Shown piece by piece: positions 33,118-42,044 of a DNA stretch of 64,000 bases. The notes under the pieces were generated by a model that saw only the letters and a list, made by a program, of their open reading frames with translations, had not been told where the DNA came from and did not search any database. This stretch comes from Alphaproteobacteria bacterium (GTDB lineage: Bacteria; Myxococcota_A; UBA796; UBA2385). The translations under genes were made by a program, and so were the position numbers. How positions within the stretch are numbered: position 1 is the first letter of the stretch; every line of letters starts with the position of its first letter. Location: positions 372,001-436,000 of the forward strand of contig JACKEY010000006.1 of NCBI GenBank assembly GCA_020632755.1. The letters run 5' to 3'.

Positions 33118-35169
33118 ATGGGCCCTGAGCGGGGCAACATCGAGTTCCTGGCCGATCTGTGGCGGGCTGGCCGCACGGGCGTGCTGCGTCGCGCCGACGA
33201 GGTTCCCCTCGAGGGCCCACCGGTGGCGGTCGCCGACGGCGGGCTGGTCGAGCCCTGGCAGGTCGTCGACCTGGCCGAGCACATCAGCGGTGGCCCGCTG
33301 ACCCTGGACGAAGCGCCAGCCGAGGGGCCGGGCGATCGCGGCGCGATGCTGCGCTTCCTGCTGGCCGCCTGCGGCAGCCACCTCGACCCCTACCGGAACC
33401 TGCTGCCGGTGGGCAGCCTGCGCCTCTCCTGCGGGCCGGACGACCAGGCCTACATCAGCGCCAGCCTGCGGGCCGCCCTGGTGGACGGGCCCCGAGCGGC
33501 CGAGCTGCTGTCGTCGGGGCGCGCCACCCGCCGACAGCTCGTCGCGCTGTGTTTCCTGGGCCTGGTCGATGCCGAGGGGGGCGTGGAGCTGGGCACCGAC
33601 CCCGAAGCCCCGCCGCGCATCACCCTGCCGGCCGGTGAGTCCGAGACCGAGGAGATCCGCCCGGGCGCGCCCGGCACCTCCCTGGACGAAGCCTTCGCGG
33701 AAGCCGTGCACGAAGACCCGACGGATCTGTCCCGGACGTCGGGGGACGAAGAGTCGGATCGGCTCGATGTCGAGCCTGCCGTCTGCTTCGTGGGCGGTGT
33801 CGACTGGGGCCCCTCGGCCAGCCGCATGAAGCTGGACGCGCTGCTCGAGGGCGCCCCTGGTGCGGATGGCGGCGCGACGGCCGCCGAGCCGGAGCCGGAG
33901 CCGGTGGCGGTGCTGGTCGAGGAGCTGACCGAAGAGGTCGGGGAACCGTCCGCCGAGGCGGCTCCGGTCACGCCGGTTCGCCAGAAGGTGGCCGAGCAGG
34001 AGACCGACGGGGTCGTGCTGCGCGCCGATGCCGTGGCGCCCCCCGAGTCGACCTCGGGCGGCCTGTTCGAGGCTCCCGAGGAGCTCGTCTGGCCGGACGA
34101 GGAGGAGACCGGGCCCGCCCCCGAGGTGGAGCCCGGGCTGATCGACGACGATCGGGCCTACTTCCTGGGAGGCGGCGACGTCGAGCACGTCCTGTTCGAC
34201 GACTTCGACGCCCTGGGGCTTCCCGACGCGCCGCAGGCCGACGAGGTCGAGTACTTCCTGACCGGTCCCGACGACGCCGAGGAGTCGAGCTACAGCCTGC
34301 CCGCGCCGCCGCTCGTCGAAGAGGACGACGACGAAGGCGCCCTGGCCGTCGAGGTGCACTTCCGCTGGGGCCCGCCGGTCGACGCCGACGTCGAGGTGAT
34401 CGACGAAGAAGAAGGTGCCGACGACAGCGCCGCCACGCTGACCTGGGCCGACGAGATGCTCGGGGTCGAGGACGAAGATCCCTCCGCGCCGGCCTGGCGC
34501 AGCCCGGCCGAGGGGGAGACCGGCGGTGCCGTGCGCATCGGGGGGCGGGAGTGGTCCTTCCCCGACGCCCGAGCCCGGGCGCAGCCGACGGACGGCTACG
34601 ACGGCGAGCGGCAGGAGCTGCTGCTGCTGCAGGCGGAGCTCGACGCCTTGATCACCGGCGCCTCGCCGCCCGCGCGTGCGCCGGAACCCGTGGTCGAGGA
34701 CCTGCTCGACGCGCCCACGGGGCCTGCCCCGGCCCGGCGGGACGACTCCGACGCCGAGGTGCTCTCGGGAAGCGCCGACGAGCTCGGCATGCTCGAGCAC
34801 CTGTTCTCGGGGGGCGACGACGACGCGCAGGCCAGCCTGCCCGCGTGGTCGCAGGCGCCGACCTTCGACCCGTCGGTCGAGCCCGAGGTGCTGGACATCT
34901 ACGACCGGCTGCTGGCGCGTGCGTGGGAGTGCATCTGCGCCGACGACCTGCGCGAGGCCCGCGACGTGCTGGAGCGCGCGACCATCCTGGTCGAGGACAA
35001 CCCACGCGCCAGCCTGCTGCACGCCTGGGTCGTGCTGCGGCTCGAGCCCCGCGCCACCGATGTCGCCCGGGACGCGCTGGACCACGCGGGTCCCGAGCAT
35101 CGCGACGATCCGGTGGTCGATGGGCTGGTCACCCGGCTGCAGACCCTGATGGCCGCCGGGACACGATAG
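33118..35169 (+). CDS. DUF4388-like acidic protein, paralog 2
   Basis: 683 residues from ATG 33118. The same three-part layout as the gene before it: an N-terminal domain (NIEFLADLWRAGRTGVLRRA, VAVADGGLVEPWQVVDLAEH), a very long, strongly acidic disordered middle with many Glu, Asp and Pro, and a C-terminal helical region (ECICADDLREARDVLERATI). The acidic middle is more than twice as long as in paralog 1. The shared layout supports local duplication. No catalytic motif is visible. Confidence 0.7.
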   Translation: MGPERGNIEFLADLWRAGRTGVLRRADEVPLEGPPVAVADGGLVEPWQVVDLAEHISGGPLTLDEAPAEGPGDRGAMLRFLLAACGSHLDPYRNLLPVGSLRLSCGPDDQAYISASLRAALVDGPRAAELLSSGRATRRQLVALCFLGLVDAEGGVELGTDPEAPPRITLPAGESETEEIRPGAPGTSLDEAFAEAVHEDPTDLSRTSGDEESDRLDVEPAVCFVGGVDWGPSASRMKLDALLEGAPGADGGATAAEPEPEPVAVLVEELTEEVGEPSAEAAPVTPVRQKVAEQETDGVVLRADAVAPPESTSGGLFEAPEELVWPDEEETGPAPEVEPGLIDDDRAYFLGGGDVEHVLFDDFDALGLPDAPQADEVEYFLTGPDDAEESSYSLPAPPLVEEDDDEGALAVEVHFRWGPPVDADVEVIDEEEGADDSAATLTWADEMLGVEDEDPSAPAWRSPAEGETGGAVRIGGREWSFPDARARAQPTDGYDGERQELLLLQAELDALITGASPPARAPEPVVEDLLDAPTGPAPARRDDSDAEVLSGSADELGMLEHLFSGGDDDAQASLPAWSQAPTFDPSVEPEVLDIYDRLLARAWECICADDLREARDVLERATILVEDNPRASLLHAWVVLRLEPRATDVARDALDHAGPEHRDDPVVDGLVTRLQTLMAAGTR

Positions 35170-35226
35170 GCAGTCCCTCCGACTCCCGTCGCGCGCCCCC
35201 TGGCGGGGGCCTCGCCCCGAGCCCGC

Positions 35227-36597
35227 GTGTCCCAGCCCGTCGCAGCGCCCGCCCACGTCGCCAATCCCTACGCGGGGGTGCACCAGCGGATCCGCGCCCG
35301 CCGCCCGGGCACGGCCGGCGTGTTGCTGCCCGTCGTCGCGGCGGTGCTCGCGACCCCCCTGGCCCGTCCTGTCCTGCTGCACTTCCTGGACGGGCCGGCC
35401 ACCCCGGAGATCGTGGCGGCCGGCACCGAAGCCATCACCTTCCGGCTGGGGGCGCTCGTCGCCGCCGCCATGGCGATGCACACCTACGGCGACCTGGTGC
35501 GTGGCCCGGACCGCGAGGTGCTGGACGTGCACCCGGTCCAGCCCGGCCTGCTGCTGTCCGCCATCGCGGCGCGCACCGCGCGCGAGCGGGCCTACCTGCC
35601 GGTGATGGGGGCGATCCTGCTGTCCCCGCTGGTCTGGCACGGCCACGCCCTGGCCTGGGCCGGGGGCTCCGCGGTCGTGCTCGGCGCCTGGCTGGCCAGC
35701 CTGGGGGTCGGGTTCTCGGTGCACCTGTCGGCAGTGTGGGCGGCCCACAGCCAGGGGCTGGCGGTGGTGCTCGACCTGCTGCGGGGCGACAACCCGCGCA
35801 TGCAGGCGGCGCTCATCTACGCGCCGGGCGTGGCCCTGGCCGTGGTCGGCGTCGCGGTCGGGCTGGCCAGCGGCGGGCTGTCCGCGGGCCTGCAGGGCTG
35901 GGCGCCGGGCTGGGCCTTCCTGGCGCTGCCGCCGGTGCTGGGCCTGGTCGCCGGCATGGCCGCGCCGCGGCTGGCGAACGCCTGGTACGTGCGGGCCAGC
36001 GCGATGCTGGCGGAGATCGACGCGGCCTGGGCCGGCGTCGAAGAAGGCGACGAAGAGCGCCGCGTCTACCTGGAGTGGGTGGCCGGCTCGACGCGGCCCG
36101 AGCTGCTGCGGGCGCTGCGCCAGGGCTGGCGGAGACTGCGTTCGTGGGCGATGGGCGCGTGGGGACTCGGGCTGGTGGGCCTGTTCGCCGGCTGGAGCGC
36201 CGATCCCTCGGCCCCGGCGGACCTGGTCGCGGTGGCCGGTGGCGCCGTGGCGCTGCTCAGCGTCCTGCCGACCCGGCTGGCGCTGGGCGACCCCCCCTGG
36301 CTGGACCGGGCGCTGGGTGTGCGCGCCGGGCCGGTCGCCGTCGCCCGGGCGTCCGTGTCCGTGCTCTACGCCCAGGGCTCCATCCTGCCCCCGGTCGCGG
36401 CCCTGCTGGTCCGCCAGGGGCTCCGCTGCGTTGCCCCCTTCCTGATGGTCGAGCTGCTGGCGGTGATCCTGTCGGTCGTCGCCTCCCTGCTCGCGGCCCG
36501 GCTGCGGGGGCGCGCCGCCTGGGTCCAGGCCCCCCTCGCCGTCGTCGCCTGGGCAGCCCTCGCCTCCCTCGCCCGTCTCCTCCTCCTCTCCCCCTGA
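35227..36597 (+). CDS. ABC transporter permease-like membrane protein
   Basis: 456 residues from GTG 35227. It is strongly hydrophobic, with about ten predicted membrane segments, for example GVLLPVVAAVLATPLARPVL and VELLAVILSVVASLLAARL. The ABC ATPase gene begins 12 bases after its stop, so it is very probably the membrane part of that transporter, of the ABC-2 type used for export. The cargo is unknown. Confidence 0.7.
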   Translation: MSQPVAAPAHVANPYAGVHQRIRARRPGTAGVLLPVVAAVLATPLARPVLLHFLDGPATPEIVAAGTEAITFRLGALVAAAMAMHTYGDLVRGPDREVLDVHPVQPGLLLSAIAARTARERAYLPVMGAILLSPLVWHGHALAWAGGSAVVLGAWLASLGVGFSVHLSAVWAAHSQGLAVVLDLLRGDNPRMQAALIYAPGVALAVVGVAVGLASGGLSAGLQGWAPGWAFLALPPVLGLVAGMAAPRLANAWYVRASAMLAEIDAAWAGVEEGDEERRVYLEWVAGSTRPELLRALRQGWRRLRSWAMGAWGLGLVGLFAGWSADPSAPADLVAVAGGAVALLSVLPTRLALGDPPWLDRALGVRAGPVAVARASVSVLYAQGSILPPVAALLVRQGLRCVAPFLMVELLAVILSVVASLLAARLRGRAAWVQAPLAVVAWAALASLARLLLLSP

Positions 36598-36609
36598 TCC
36601 GGGAAGGCC

Positions 36610-37431
36610 ATGTCCTCGACTCCCTCGCCCGCCCCTGCGGCTGCCGTCGCCGGCAGCGACGTCGCTGCCATCGACGTCGCTGCCATCGACGTCGCCGGCC
36701 TGCGCAAGGAGTTCGGCAAGGTCGTGGCGGTGCACGACGTCAGCTTCTCGCTGCAGCCGGGGCAGCTGGTCGGCCTGGTGGGCCCCAACGGCGCCGGCAA
36801 GAGCACGACCTTCAAGATGCTGACCGGCCAGCTGGTGCCGACCGCCGGCACGGCGCGGGTCATGGGCGTCGACGTGGCGGCCGACCCCGCGGGGGCCCGG
36901 CGGCACCTGGGCATCGTGCCCGAGTTCCCGAAGCTCTACGAGTACCTGTCGGCGCGGGAGATGATCACCTTCGCCGCGCGCATCCGCAGCGACGACCCCA
37001 CGGCCGACCCGGCGAAGGACCCGGCCCTGCAGGCCCGGGTGGACGACGCCCTGCGCATCGCCGGCCTGGGCGCCGACGCCGACCGGCTGATCCACGAGTA
37101 CAGCCAGGGCATGCACCGCAAGACGGCCCTGGCCTGCGCCCTGGTGGCCCATCCGCCGGTCCTGCTGCTCGACGAGGCGCTCAACGGCCTGGATCCGGCC
37201 AGCGCGGAGCGGGTGCTCGACGCCCTGCATGCTCGCTGCGAGGCCGGCGCCTGCGTGCTGCTGTCGACCCACGTGCTGGACACGCTCGGACGGGTCGCCG
37301 ATCGCGTGGTCGTCATCGAGGCCGGGCGGGTGAGCGCCGACGTGCCGGCCAGCGAGCTCGGACGGGTGCGGGAGATGCTCAAGGCGCGAAGCGACGGGGA
37401 CGCCGTCGCACCGAGCGGCGGGGAGCCCTGA
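36610..37431 (+). CDS. ABC transporter ATP-binding protein
   Basis: 273 residues from ATG 36610. Walker A is GLVGPNGAGKSTTFKM, the signature is YSQGMHRKTALACAL (with SQGM in place of SGGQ), Walker B is LLLDEALNGLDPAS and the switch His is in LLSTHVLD. The order and spacing are those of single-domain ABC-2 exporter ATPases. An Ala-rich N-terminal extension of about 28 residues contains a short duplicated phrase (SDVAAIDVAAIDVAGL). It follows the permease gene and precedes the HDAC-like gene by one base. Confidence 0.92.
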   Translation: MSSTPSPAPAAAVAGSDVAAIDVAAIDVAGLRKEFGKVVAVHDVSFSLQPGQLVGLVGPNGAGKSTTFKMLTGQLVPTAGTARVMGVDVAADPAGARRHLGIVPEFPKLYEYLSAREMITFAARIRSDDPTADPAKDPALQARVDDALRIAGLGADADRLIHEYSQGMHRKTALACALVAHPPVLLLDEALNGLDPASAERVLDALHARCEAGACVLLSTHVLDTLGRVADRVVVIEAGRVSADVPASELGRVREMLKARSDGDAVAPSGGEP

Positions 37432-37432
37432 G

Positions 37433-39259
37433 GTGGGCCTGTTCTCGCGGCTCACGACGCGGGTGCGGCGGCTGCTGCACGACGCCGAGCTGCCGGTCTA
37501 CTACGCGCCGCAGTACCGGCTGCCGATCACGGGCCTGGACGTCGGCCGGGGCATCGAGCCGCGGCGGGCCGATCTGGCCGCGTGGGCCCTGCTGGAGCTC
37601 GGGGCCATCCGCCGGGACCAGCTGCGGGTGCCGCCGCGCATCCGGTACCGCGACCTGGTGGTCGTCCACACCCCGCGGCTGCTCGAGTCGCTGACCCGGC
37701 CCGAAGACCTGGCCCACGTCTTCGCCGTCGACAGCTGGGACGTGCCCGTCGACGAGGTGCTGCACACGGTGCGGCTGGCCTGCGGCGGCACCCTGGCGGC
37801 GGCCCGCGACGCCCGCAAGCGCGGCGGGCCCGTGCTCAACCTGCTGGGCGGCTTTCACCACGCCTTCCCCGATCGCGCCGGCGGGCTGTGCCCGGTCAAC
37901 GACATCGCGGTCGCCATCGCCGCCCTGCGCGAAGACGGGTTCACCGGCCGCGTGGTCGTGCTGGACCTGGACGCGCACCCCCCGGACGGCACCGCGGCCT
38001 GCCTGGCCACCGACCCGGCCAGCTGGATCGGCAGCATCTCGGGCAGCGACTGGGGACCCCTCGACGGCCCGGCCGACGAGGTGTGCCTGCCCGGCGCGGA
38101 CGACGACGCCTACCTGTCGGCGCTGGACGGCCTGCTGTCGCGCATGCCCGCCGCCGAGCTGGCCTTCGTGATCGCGGGCGGCGACGTGCTGGCCGGGGAT
38201 CGCATGGGGGCCCTGGGCCTGACGCCGCAGGGCGTGCGGCTGCGGGACCTGGCCGTCGCGCGGGCGCTGTCCGGCACGCCGGCCGTGTGGCTGCCCGGCG
38301 GCGGCTACAGCGATCGCGCCTGGCGGCTGCTGGCGGGCACCGGGCTGGCCCTGGCGCTCGGCACCGACCAGGAGCTCCCGCCCGACGCCGATCCGCTCAG
38401 CGACCGGTTCGCCGACGTCGGCCGGCGGCTCGACCCCGCGCGGCTGCGCGGCGATGGCGACGACGAGCAGTGGTTCACCGAAGACGACGTCGCCGAGATC
38501 CTGGGCCTGCCAGGGCGCAAGCCGGTGCGCCTGCTGGACTACTACACGGCCAGCGGCGTCGAGTACGGACTGTTCCGCTACGGGCTGCTCGAGCAGGTGC
38601 GGCGGCTCGGCTACAGCGATCTGCGGGTGGACCTGGCCCGCACGGGCACCGGCGATCGCATGCGGCTCCATGGCACCAGCGGGGGCGAGGAGCACCTGTT
38701 GGTCGAGGGTGTCTACGAGCGCCGCGAGGTGCCGCCGCCGGACGGCCTGGTCCTGGACGCACCCGTGGTCGTGCTGTTCGTGCACTGGCTCACCCTGCGC
38801 CACCCGCGCGGGCGCTTCTCGGAGGGGCGCCCGCCGCTGCCCGGCCAGGACGCGCCGGGGCTCGGCATGGCCCGCGAGGCCGGCGAGATGCTGGCCCGCA
38901 TGGCCGAGCGGCTCGAGCTGGCCGGCGTGGGCGTGCGTCCGAGCTGGTTCCACGTCGCCTACGCCAGCCGCTACCACTTCCGGTTCGTGGACCCGGCCCG
39001 GCAGGGTCGCTTCGAGGCGCTGATCCGCGACCTGGCCGCCCTCCCGCTGCTCGAGCGCACCCACGCGGTGGCCGAGGGCCGGGTCTGGCTGGACGGCGCC
39101 CCCTACGCCTGGGAGCCCGACCTGATGGTCGCCTGGCGCGAGGCTCCGCCCTGGCCCGAAGACGCGGCCGCCGTCGCCGCCGAGCGCGAGCGCGCCCGCT
39201 TCGTGCTGCACGACCAGGGCGACGGCCGGACCCCGCCGCCGGTGCCCACCGCCCCCTGA
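37433..39259 (+). CDS. Histone-deacetylase-family amidohydrolase with extra C-terminal domain
   Basis: 608 residues from GTG 37433, one base after the ATPase stop. The N-terminal 300 residues are the HDAC/acetylpolyamine amidohydrolase fold with all catalytic elements: tandem His in LGGFHHAFPDRAGGLCPVND, zinc ligands in LDLDAHPPDGTAA and IAGGDVLAGDRMGALGLT, and the Tyr in WLPGGGYSDRAW. The C-terminal 280 residues (DYYTASGVEYGLFRYGLLEQ onward) form a second domain I do not recognise, with conserved-looking strands such as RPSWFHVAYASRYHFRFVDP. It should remove acyl groups from lysine side chains or polyamines; the target is unknown. Coupling to the ABC transporter suggests linked expression. 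Confidence 0.85.
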   Translation: MGLFSRLTTRVRRLLHDAELPVYYAPQYRLPITGLDVGRGIEPRRADLAAWALLELGAIRRDQLRVPPRIRYRDLVVVHTPRLLESLTRPEDLAHVFAVDSWDVPVDEVLHTVRLACGGTLAAARDARKRGGPVLNLLGGFHHAFPDRAGGLCPVNDIAVAIAALREDGFTGRVVVLDLDAHPPDGTAACLATDPASWIGSISGSDWGPLDGPADEVCLPGADDDAYLSALDGLLSRMPAAELAFVIAGGDVLAGDRMGALGLTPQGVRLRDLAVARALSGTPAVWLPGGGYSDRAWRLLAGTGLALALGTDQELPPDADPLSDRFADVGRRLDPARLRGDGDDEQWFTEDDVAEILGLPGRKPVRLLDYYTASGVEYGLFRYGLLEQVRRLGYSDLRVDLARTGTGDRMRLHGTSGGEEHLLVEGVYERREVPPPDGLVLDAPVVVLFVHWLTLRHPRGRFSEGRPPLPGQDAPGLGMAREAGEMLARMAERLELAGVGVRPSWFHVAYASRYHFRFVDPARQGRFEALIRDLAALPLLERTHAVAEGRVWLDGAPYAWEPDLMVAWREAPPWPEDAAAVAAERERARFVLHDQGDGRTPPPVPTAP

Positions 39260-39278
39260 ACCCTGGTACAACCGGCCC

Positions 39279-39560
39279 ATGCCCGTCGTCCACCTGACCC
39301 CGAACCTGCGCGCGGCCTACCCGGACCTGCGCGACGTGGACGAGCTCGTCGTCGAAGGCGACACCGCCGCCGCGGTCGTCGCGGCGCTCGACGCACGCTT
39401 CCCCGGGCTCGGGCACTACCTGGTCGACGAGCGCGGCCGCCTGCGCAAGCATGTGAACCTGTTCGTCGACGGCGAGCTGATCGGTGACCGCCAGGCCCTG
39501 TCCGACGCCGTCGGTCCCGACACCCCCGTCCACATCATCCAGGCGCTCTCCGGAGGCTAG
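39279..39560 (+). CDS. MoaD/ThiS-like small ubiquitin-fold protein
   Basis: 93 residues from ATG 39279. It has the beta-grasp outline of MoaD/ThiS proteins (VVHLTPNLRAAYPDLRD, VVAALDARFPGLGHYLVDER, KHVNLFVDGELIGDRQAL, VHIIQALSGG) and ends exactly in Gly-Gly. The C-terminal GG is what an E1-like enzyme would adenylate for sulphur transfer or conjugation. No ThiF/MoeB-like E1 is in the window. Next to it, 3 bases downstream, is a BNR-repeat protein; this MoaD/BNR pairing occurs in several bacteria without known function. Confidence 0.8.
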   Translation: MPVVHLTPNLRAAYPDLRDVDELVVEGDTAAAVVAALDARFPGLGHYLVDERGRLRKHVNLFVDGELIGDRQALSDAVGPDTPVHIIQALSGG

Positions 39561-39563
39561 CCC

Positions 39564-40628
39564 ATGTCCGCACCCGTCCTGCTCGTCGGCACCCGCAAGG
39601 GCCTGCTCACCTTCACCCGCGAGGGCGACCGCTGGGCCCTGTCGGGCGAGGACTTCCCCGGCGTCGAGGTCGAGTTCGCCTGCCGCGACCCGCGGGACGG
39701 CACCCTGTGGGGCGCGCTCCACCACGGTCACTGGGGCCCCAAGCTGCACCGCAAGCGGCCCGGCGGCGAGTGGGAGGAGCTCACCTCGCCGGCCTACCCC
39801 GACGACACCGGCGCCGCGCTGGAGCACCTGTGGGTGGTCCAGCCGGGCCACGCCGACCGCCCGGGCCAGCTGTGGATCGGCACCAACCCCGGCGGCCTGT
39901 TCCGGAGCGACGACGGCGGCGACAGCTGGACCCTGGTCCGCAGCCTGTGGGACCACCCCTCGCGCGAGAAGTGGTTCGGCGGCGGCCGCGACAGCGCCGG
40001 CATCCACTCGATCGTGGTCGACCCCCGCGATCCCGACCACCTCTACATCGCCGTGTCCTGCGCCGGCGTCTTCGAGACCCGGGACGGCGGCGAGAGCTGG
40101 GCCCCCGCCAACCAGGGCGTCAAGGCCCCCTTCCTGCCCGACCCCGACGCCCCCTTCGGCCAGGACCCGCACTTCGTCGCCGCCTGCGCCGCGGCCCCCG
40201 ACGTGCTGTGGCAGCAGAACCACATCGGCGTCTACCGCAGCACCGACGGCTCGGGCTCGTGGACGCCCATCAGCCAGGACGACGGCCCCGTCGGCTTCGG
40301 CTTCCCCATCGCCGCCCACCCCCAGCTGCCCGGCACCGCCTGGGTCGTGCCGGCCACCGCCGACACCCAGCGGGCGGCGTCCGACCGCAAGGTCCGCGTC
40401 TACCGCACCGACGACGGCGGCCAGAGCTGGCGCCCCCAGACCCACGGCCTGCCCCAGGCCCAGGCCTGGGACCTGGTCTACCGCCACGCCCTGGACGTCG
40501 ACGGCAGCGGCGACGGCGTCGCCTTCGGCAGCACTACCGGCAACCTGTGGACCAGCGACGACGGCGGCGAGCACTGGCGCTGCGTCGGCAACCACCTGCC
40601 GCCGGTCTACTCGGTGCGGTTCGGCTGA
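39564..40628 (+). CDS. BNR/VPS10-type beta-propeller protein
   Basis: 354 residues from ATG 39564. Several Asp-box motifs are present (SDDGGDSWTLV, RDGGESWAP, STDGSGSWTP, TDDGGQSWRP, SDDGGEHWRC), which mark turns of a sialidase-like propeller. No signal peptide is visible, so it is probably cytoplasmic. Asp boxes also occur in proteins without sialidase activity, and the Arg triad of sialidases was not found. It is translated with the MoaD-like protein 3 bases upstream and may bind or be its partner (inference). Confidence 0.85.
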   Translation: MSAPVLLVGTRKGLLTFTREGDRWALSGEDFPGVEVEFACRDPRDGTLWGALHHGHWGPKLHRKRPGGEWEELTSPAYPDDTGAALEHLWVVQPGHADRPGQLWIGTNPGGLFRSDDGGDSWTLVRSLWDHPSREKWFGGGRDSAGIHSIVVDPRDPDHLYIAVSCAGVFETRDGGESWAPANQGVKAPFLPDPDAPFGQDPHFVAACAAAPDVLWQQNHIGVYRSTDGSGSWTPISQDDGPVGFGFPIAAHPQLPGTAWVVPATADTQRAASDRKVRVYRTDDGGQSWRPQTHGLPQAQAWDLVYRHALDVDGSGDGVAFGSTTGNLWTSDDGGEHWRCVGNHLPPVYSVRFG

Positions 40629-40652
40629 GCCCGGGCCGCGGCTCCCGCGAGA

Positions 40653-41180
40653 TCAGAGCTTCCCGAGGTACACCGACATGCCGACCATGGCGCTGAAGCC
40701 GTCGGCCGCGTCGAGCGCCCCCGGACCGCCCTGGCCGCCCAGCTCCACGCTGAACGCGGTGCGGCGGCTGACGAAGGTCTCGACGCCGACGTGGCCTCCG
40801 GCCCCCAGGGCCGGCTGGTGGGTGCCGTCGATCGCGGCCAGCAGCCCACCGCCCGCGGACAGGCGGTAGCGGTCGGACAGGACCGGCGTGCGGACGAACA
40901 GCTCCAGGCCGGCGCCGTTGGTCGGCATGTAGCCGGGCTCGCCGTCCGGCATGGTGTTGGCGTACTGCGTGGTCGTGCGCAGCCGGACACCGGCCAGCTC
41001 GTGCACCGGCACGTCCAGCCGCAGCCCCGAGCCGTACTCCTTGCCCCACATGCCCATGTGCATGCCCAGTCCCACGCCGGTGCCGCGCCGCTCGGTCGCG
41101 ACCGCCGGCGGCTCGTCCGAGGCATCGGGGGCCAGGGGCGCGGCGAGCAGGGGGGCGGACAGGAGCAGGGCGGCGAGCAT
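40653..41180 (-). CDS. Secreted outer-membrane-like protein
   Basis: 175 residues from ATG 41180, with ggag upstream; a longer frame from 41258 lacks a sensible signal. A cleavable signal (MLAALLLSAPLLAAPLA) is followed by alternating beta strands (GSGLRLDVPVHELAGVRLRT, GAGLELFVRTPVLSDRYRLS, GHVGVETFVSRRTAFSVELG), consistent with a small beta barrel in the outer membrane. The last residues are VGMSVYLGKL, which lacks the usual C-terminal Phe. No named family is recognised. Confidence 0.65.
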   Translation of the reverse strand: MLAALLLSAPLLAAPLAPDASDEPPAVATERRGTGVGLGMHMGMWGKEYGSGLRLDVPVHELAGVRLRTTTQYANTMPDGEPGYMPTNGAGLELFVRTPVLSDRYRLSAGGGLLAAIDGTHQPALGAGGHVGVETFVSRRTAFSVELGGQGGPGALDAADGFSAMVGMSVYLGKL

Positions 41181-41201
41181 CGGGGACTCCGGGAAGGGGG
41201 A

Positions 41202-41285
41202 CCGTGCCGGGGGGCACGGCCGGTCCGACGCCGGGTTCCTGATGACATTCGAATTCAATTCGGTGATTCCCGCGGGAGATCACCG
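41202..41285. promoter_or_regulatory. Two hairpins and an AT-rich palindrome between minus-strand genes
   Basis: CCGTGCC-GGGG-GGCACGG (41202-41219) is a perfect stem in the leader of the 40653-41180 gene. CGGTGAT-TCCC...GGGA-ATCACCG (41261-41285, one bulged G) stands just after the CNB gene stop at 41304 and is a likely terminator for it. Between them CGAATT-C-AATTCG (41250-41262) is a perfect palindrome in an AT-rich stretch, a possible operator or promoter for the downstream gene. Confidence 0.45.
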
Positions 41286-41303
41286 GGTCTGCGGCCGCTC
41301 GGT

Positions 41304-41954
41304 TCAGGCCGCCAGCAGGTCCGCGATCACCAGCGCCGCCAGCAGCTGCTCGGCTTCTGCCGCCGACGCCAGCGCGTAGCGGCCGTCCTGCATGCGCGAG
41401 ACCACGCCGGCGCTGTTGCGCCGCACGCGGCGCGCCAGGTCCTGGTTCAGCGAGCGGGTCAGGGCCAGGGCTGCTGCCGGGTGGGCGGTGCGCAGCTCGC
41501 GCAGGTCTTCGCGGGTCAGGCGCATCAGCCGGCAGTCCCCGGTCGCCGTCACGGTGGCCGAGGCCGGGCCCCCGTCCAGCAGGTTCACCTCGCCCAGCCA
41601 GCGCCCCGCCGGCACCCGGCCCAGCACCAGCTGCCGGCCGCCCAGGTCCAGGTGCACGTCCAGGGCCCCCTCGCAGAGCAGGTAGAGGGCGTCGGCGTCC
41701 TCGCCGTGCACGAAGAGCCGCCGGCCCGCGGCCAGCTGGACCGGGATCATGCGGGGGAGGAGGAGGGCCGCGGCGTCGGCGCCGACCCGGGCTTCGAGGG
41801 CCACGCGGGTGCGGTCCAGGTCCGGAGGAGGCGTCCGGTGGTGGGCGAGGAGGACGAACTCGCCGCCGTCGTCGGGCAGCTCCGGCGGAGACGCGGGGGC
41901 GTCCGGCGCGGGCAGCGCGGCGAGGAGGGCATCGACGGACGGGCGTTCGGTCAT
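41304..41954 (-). CDS. Cyclic-nucleotide-binding-domain protein 1
   Basis: 216 residues from ATG 41954. The central part is a CNB domain (RRLFVHGEDADALYLLCEGA, GRWLGEVNLLDGGPASATVT). In the phosphate-binding cassette the usual P-R-x-A-T reads P-A-S-A-T: the Arg that contacts the cyclic phosphate is missing, so nucleotide binding is doubtful. N- and C-terminal parts are helical (LRELRTAHPAAALALTRSLN). The GTGACG-N15-GAGTAC element upstream places it in the same proposed regulon as the peptides. A stand-alone signalling protein; the partner is unknown. Confidence 0.82.
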   Translation of the reverse strand: MTERPSVDALLAALPAPDAPASPPELPDDGGEFVLLAHHRTPPPDLDRTRVALEARVGADAAALLLPRMIPVQLAAGRRLFVHGEDADALYLLCEGALDVHLDLGGRQLVLGRVPAGRWLGEVNLLDGGPASATVTATGDCRLMRLTREDLRELRTAHPAAALALTRSLNQDLARRVRRNSAGVVSRMQDGRYALASAAEAEQLLAALVIADLLAA

Positions 41955-41968
41955 GGGTCTCGGTGTGT

Positions 41969-41995
41969 GTACTCCCACACGGGTCGAACCGTCAC
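41969..41995 (-). promoter_or_regulatory. Regulon promoter element of the CNB gene at 41304
   Basis: Minus strand GTGACG (41995-41990), 15 bases, GAGTAC (41974-41969); the ATG is 15 bases further, at 41954. Spacer and -35 equal the other ten copies; the -10 has G for C in its first position. Confidence 0.65.
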
Positions 41996-42044
41996 GGGGG
42001 GTGTCGAAGAAAGTCCATGGGCGCTCGGAACGCCACGCCTGTCT

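Noticed and set aside
39564..40628. Active sialidase
   Set aside because: Asp boxes are present, but the Arg triad and signal peptide of secreted sialidases were not seen; called a propeller protein only.
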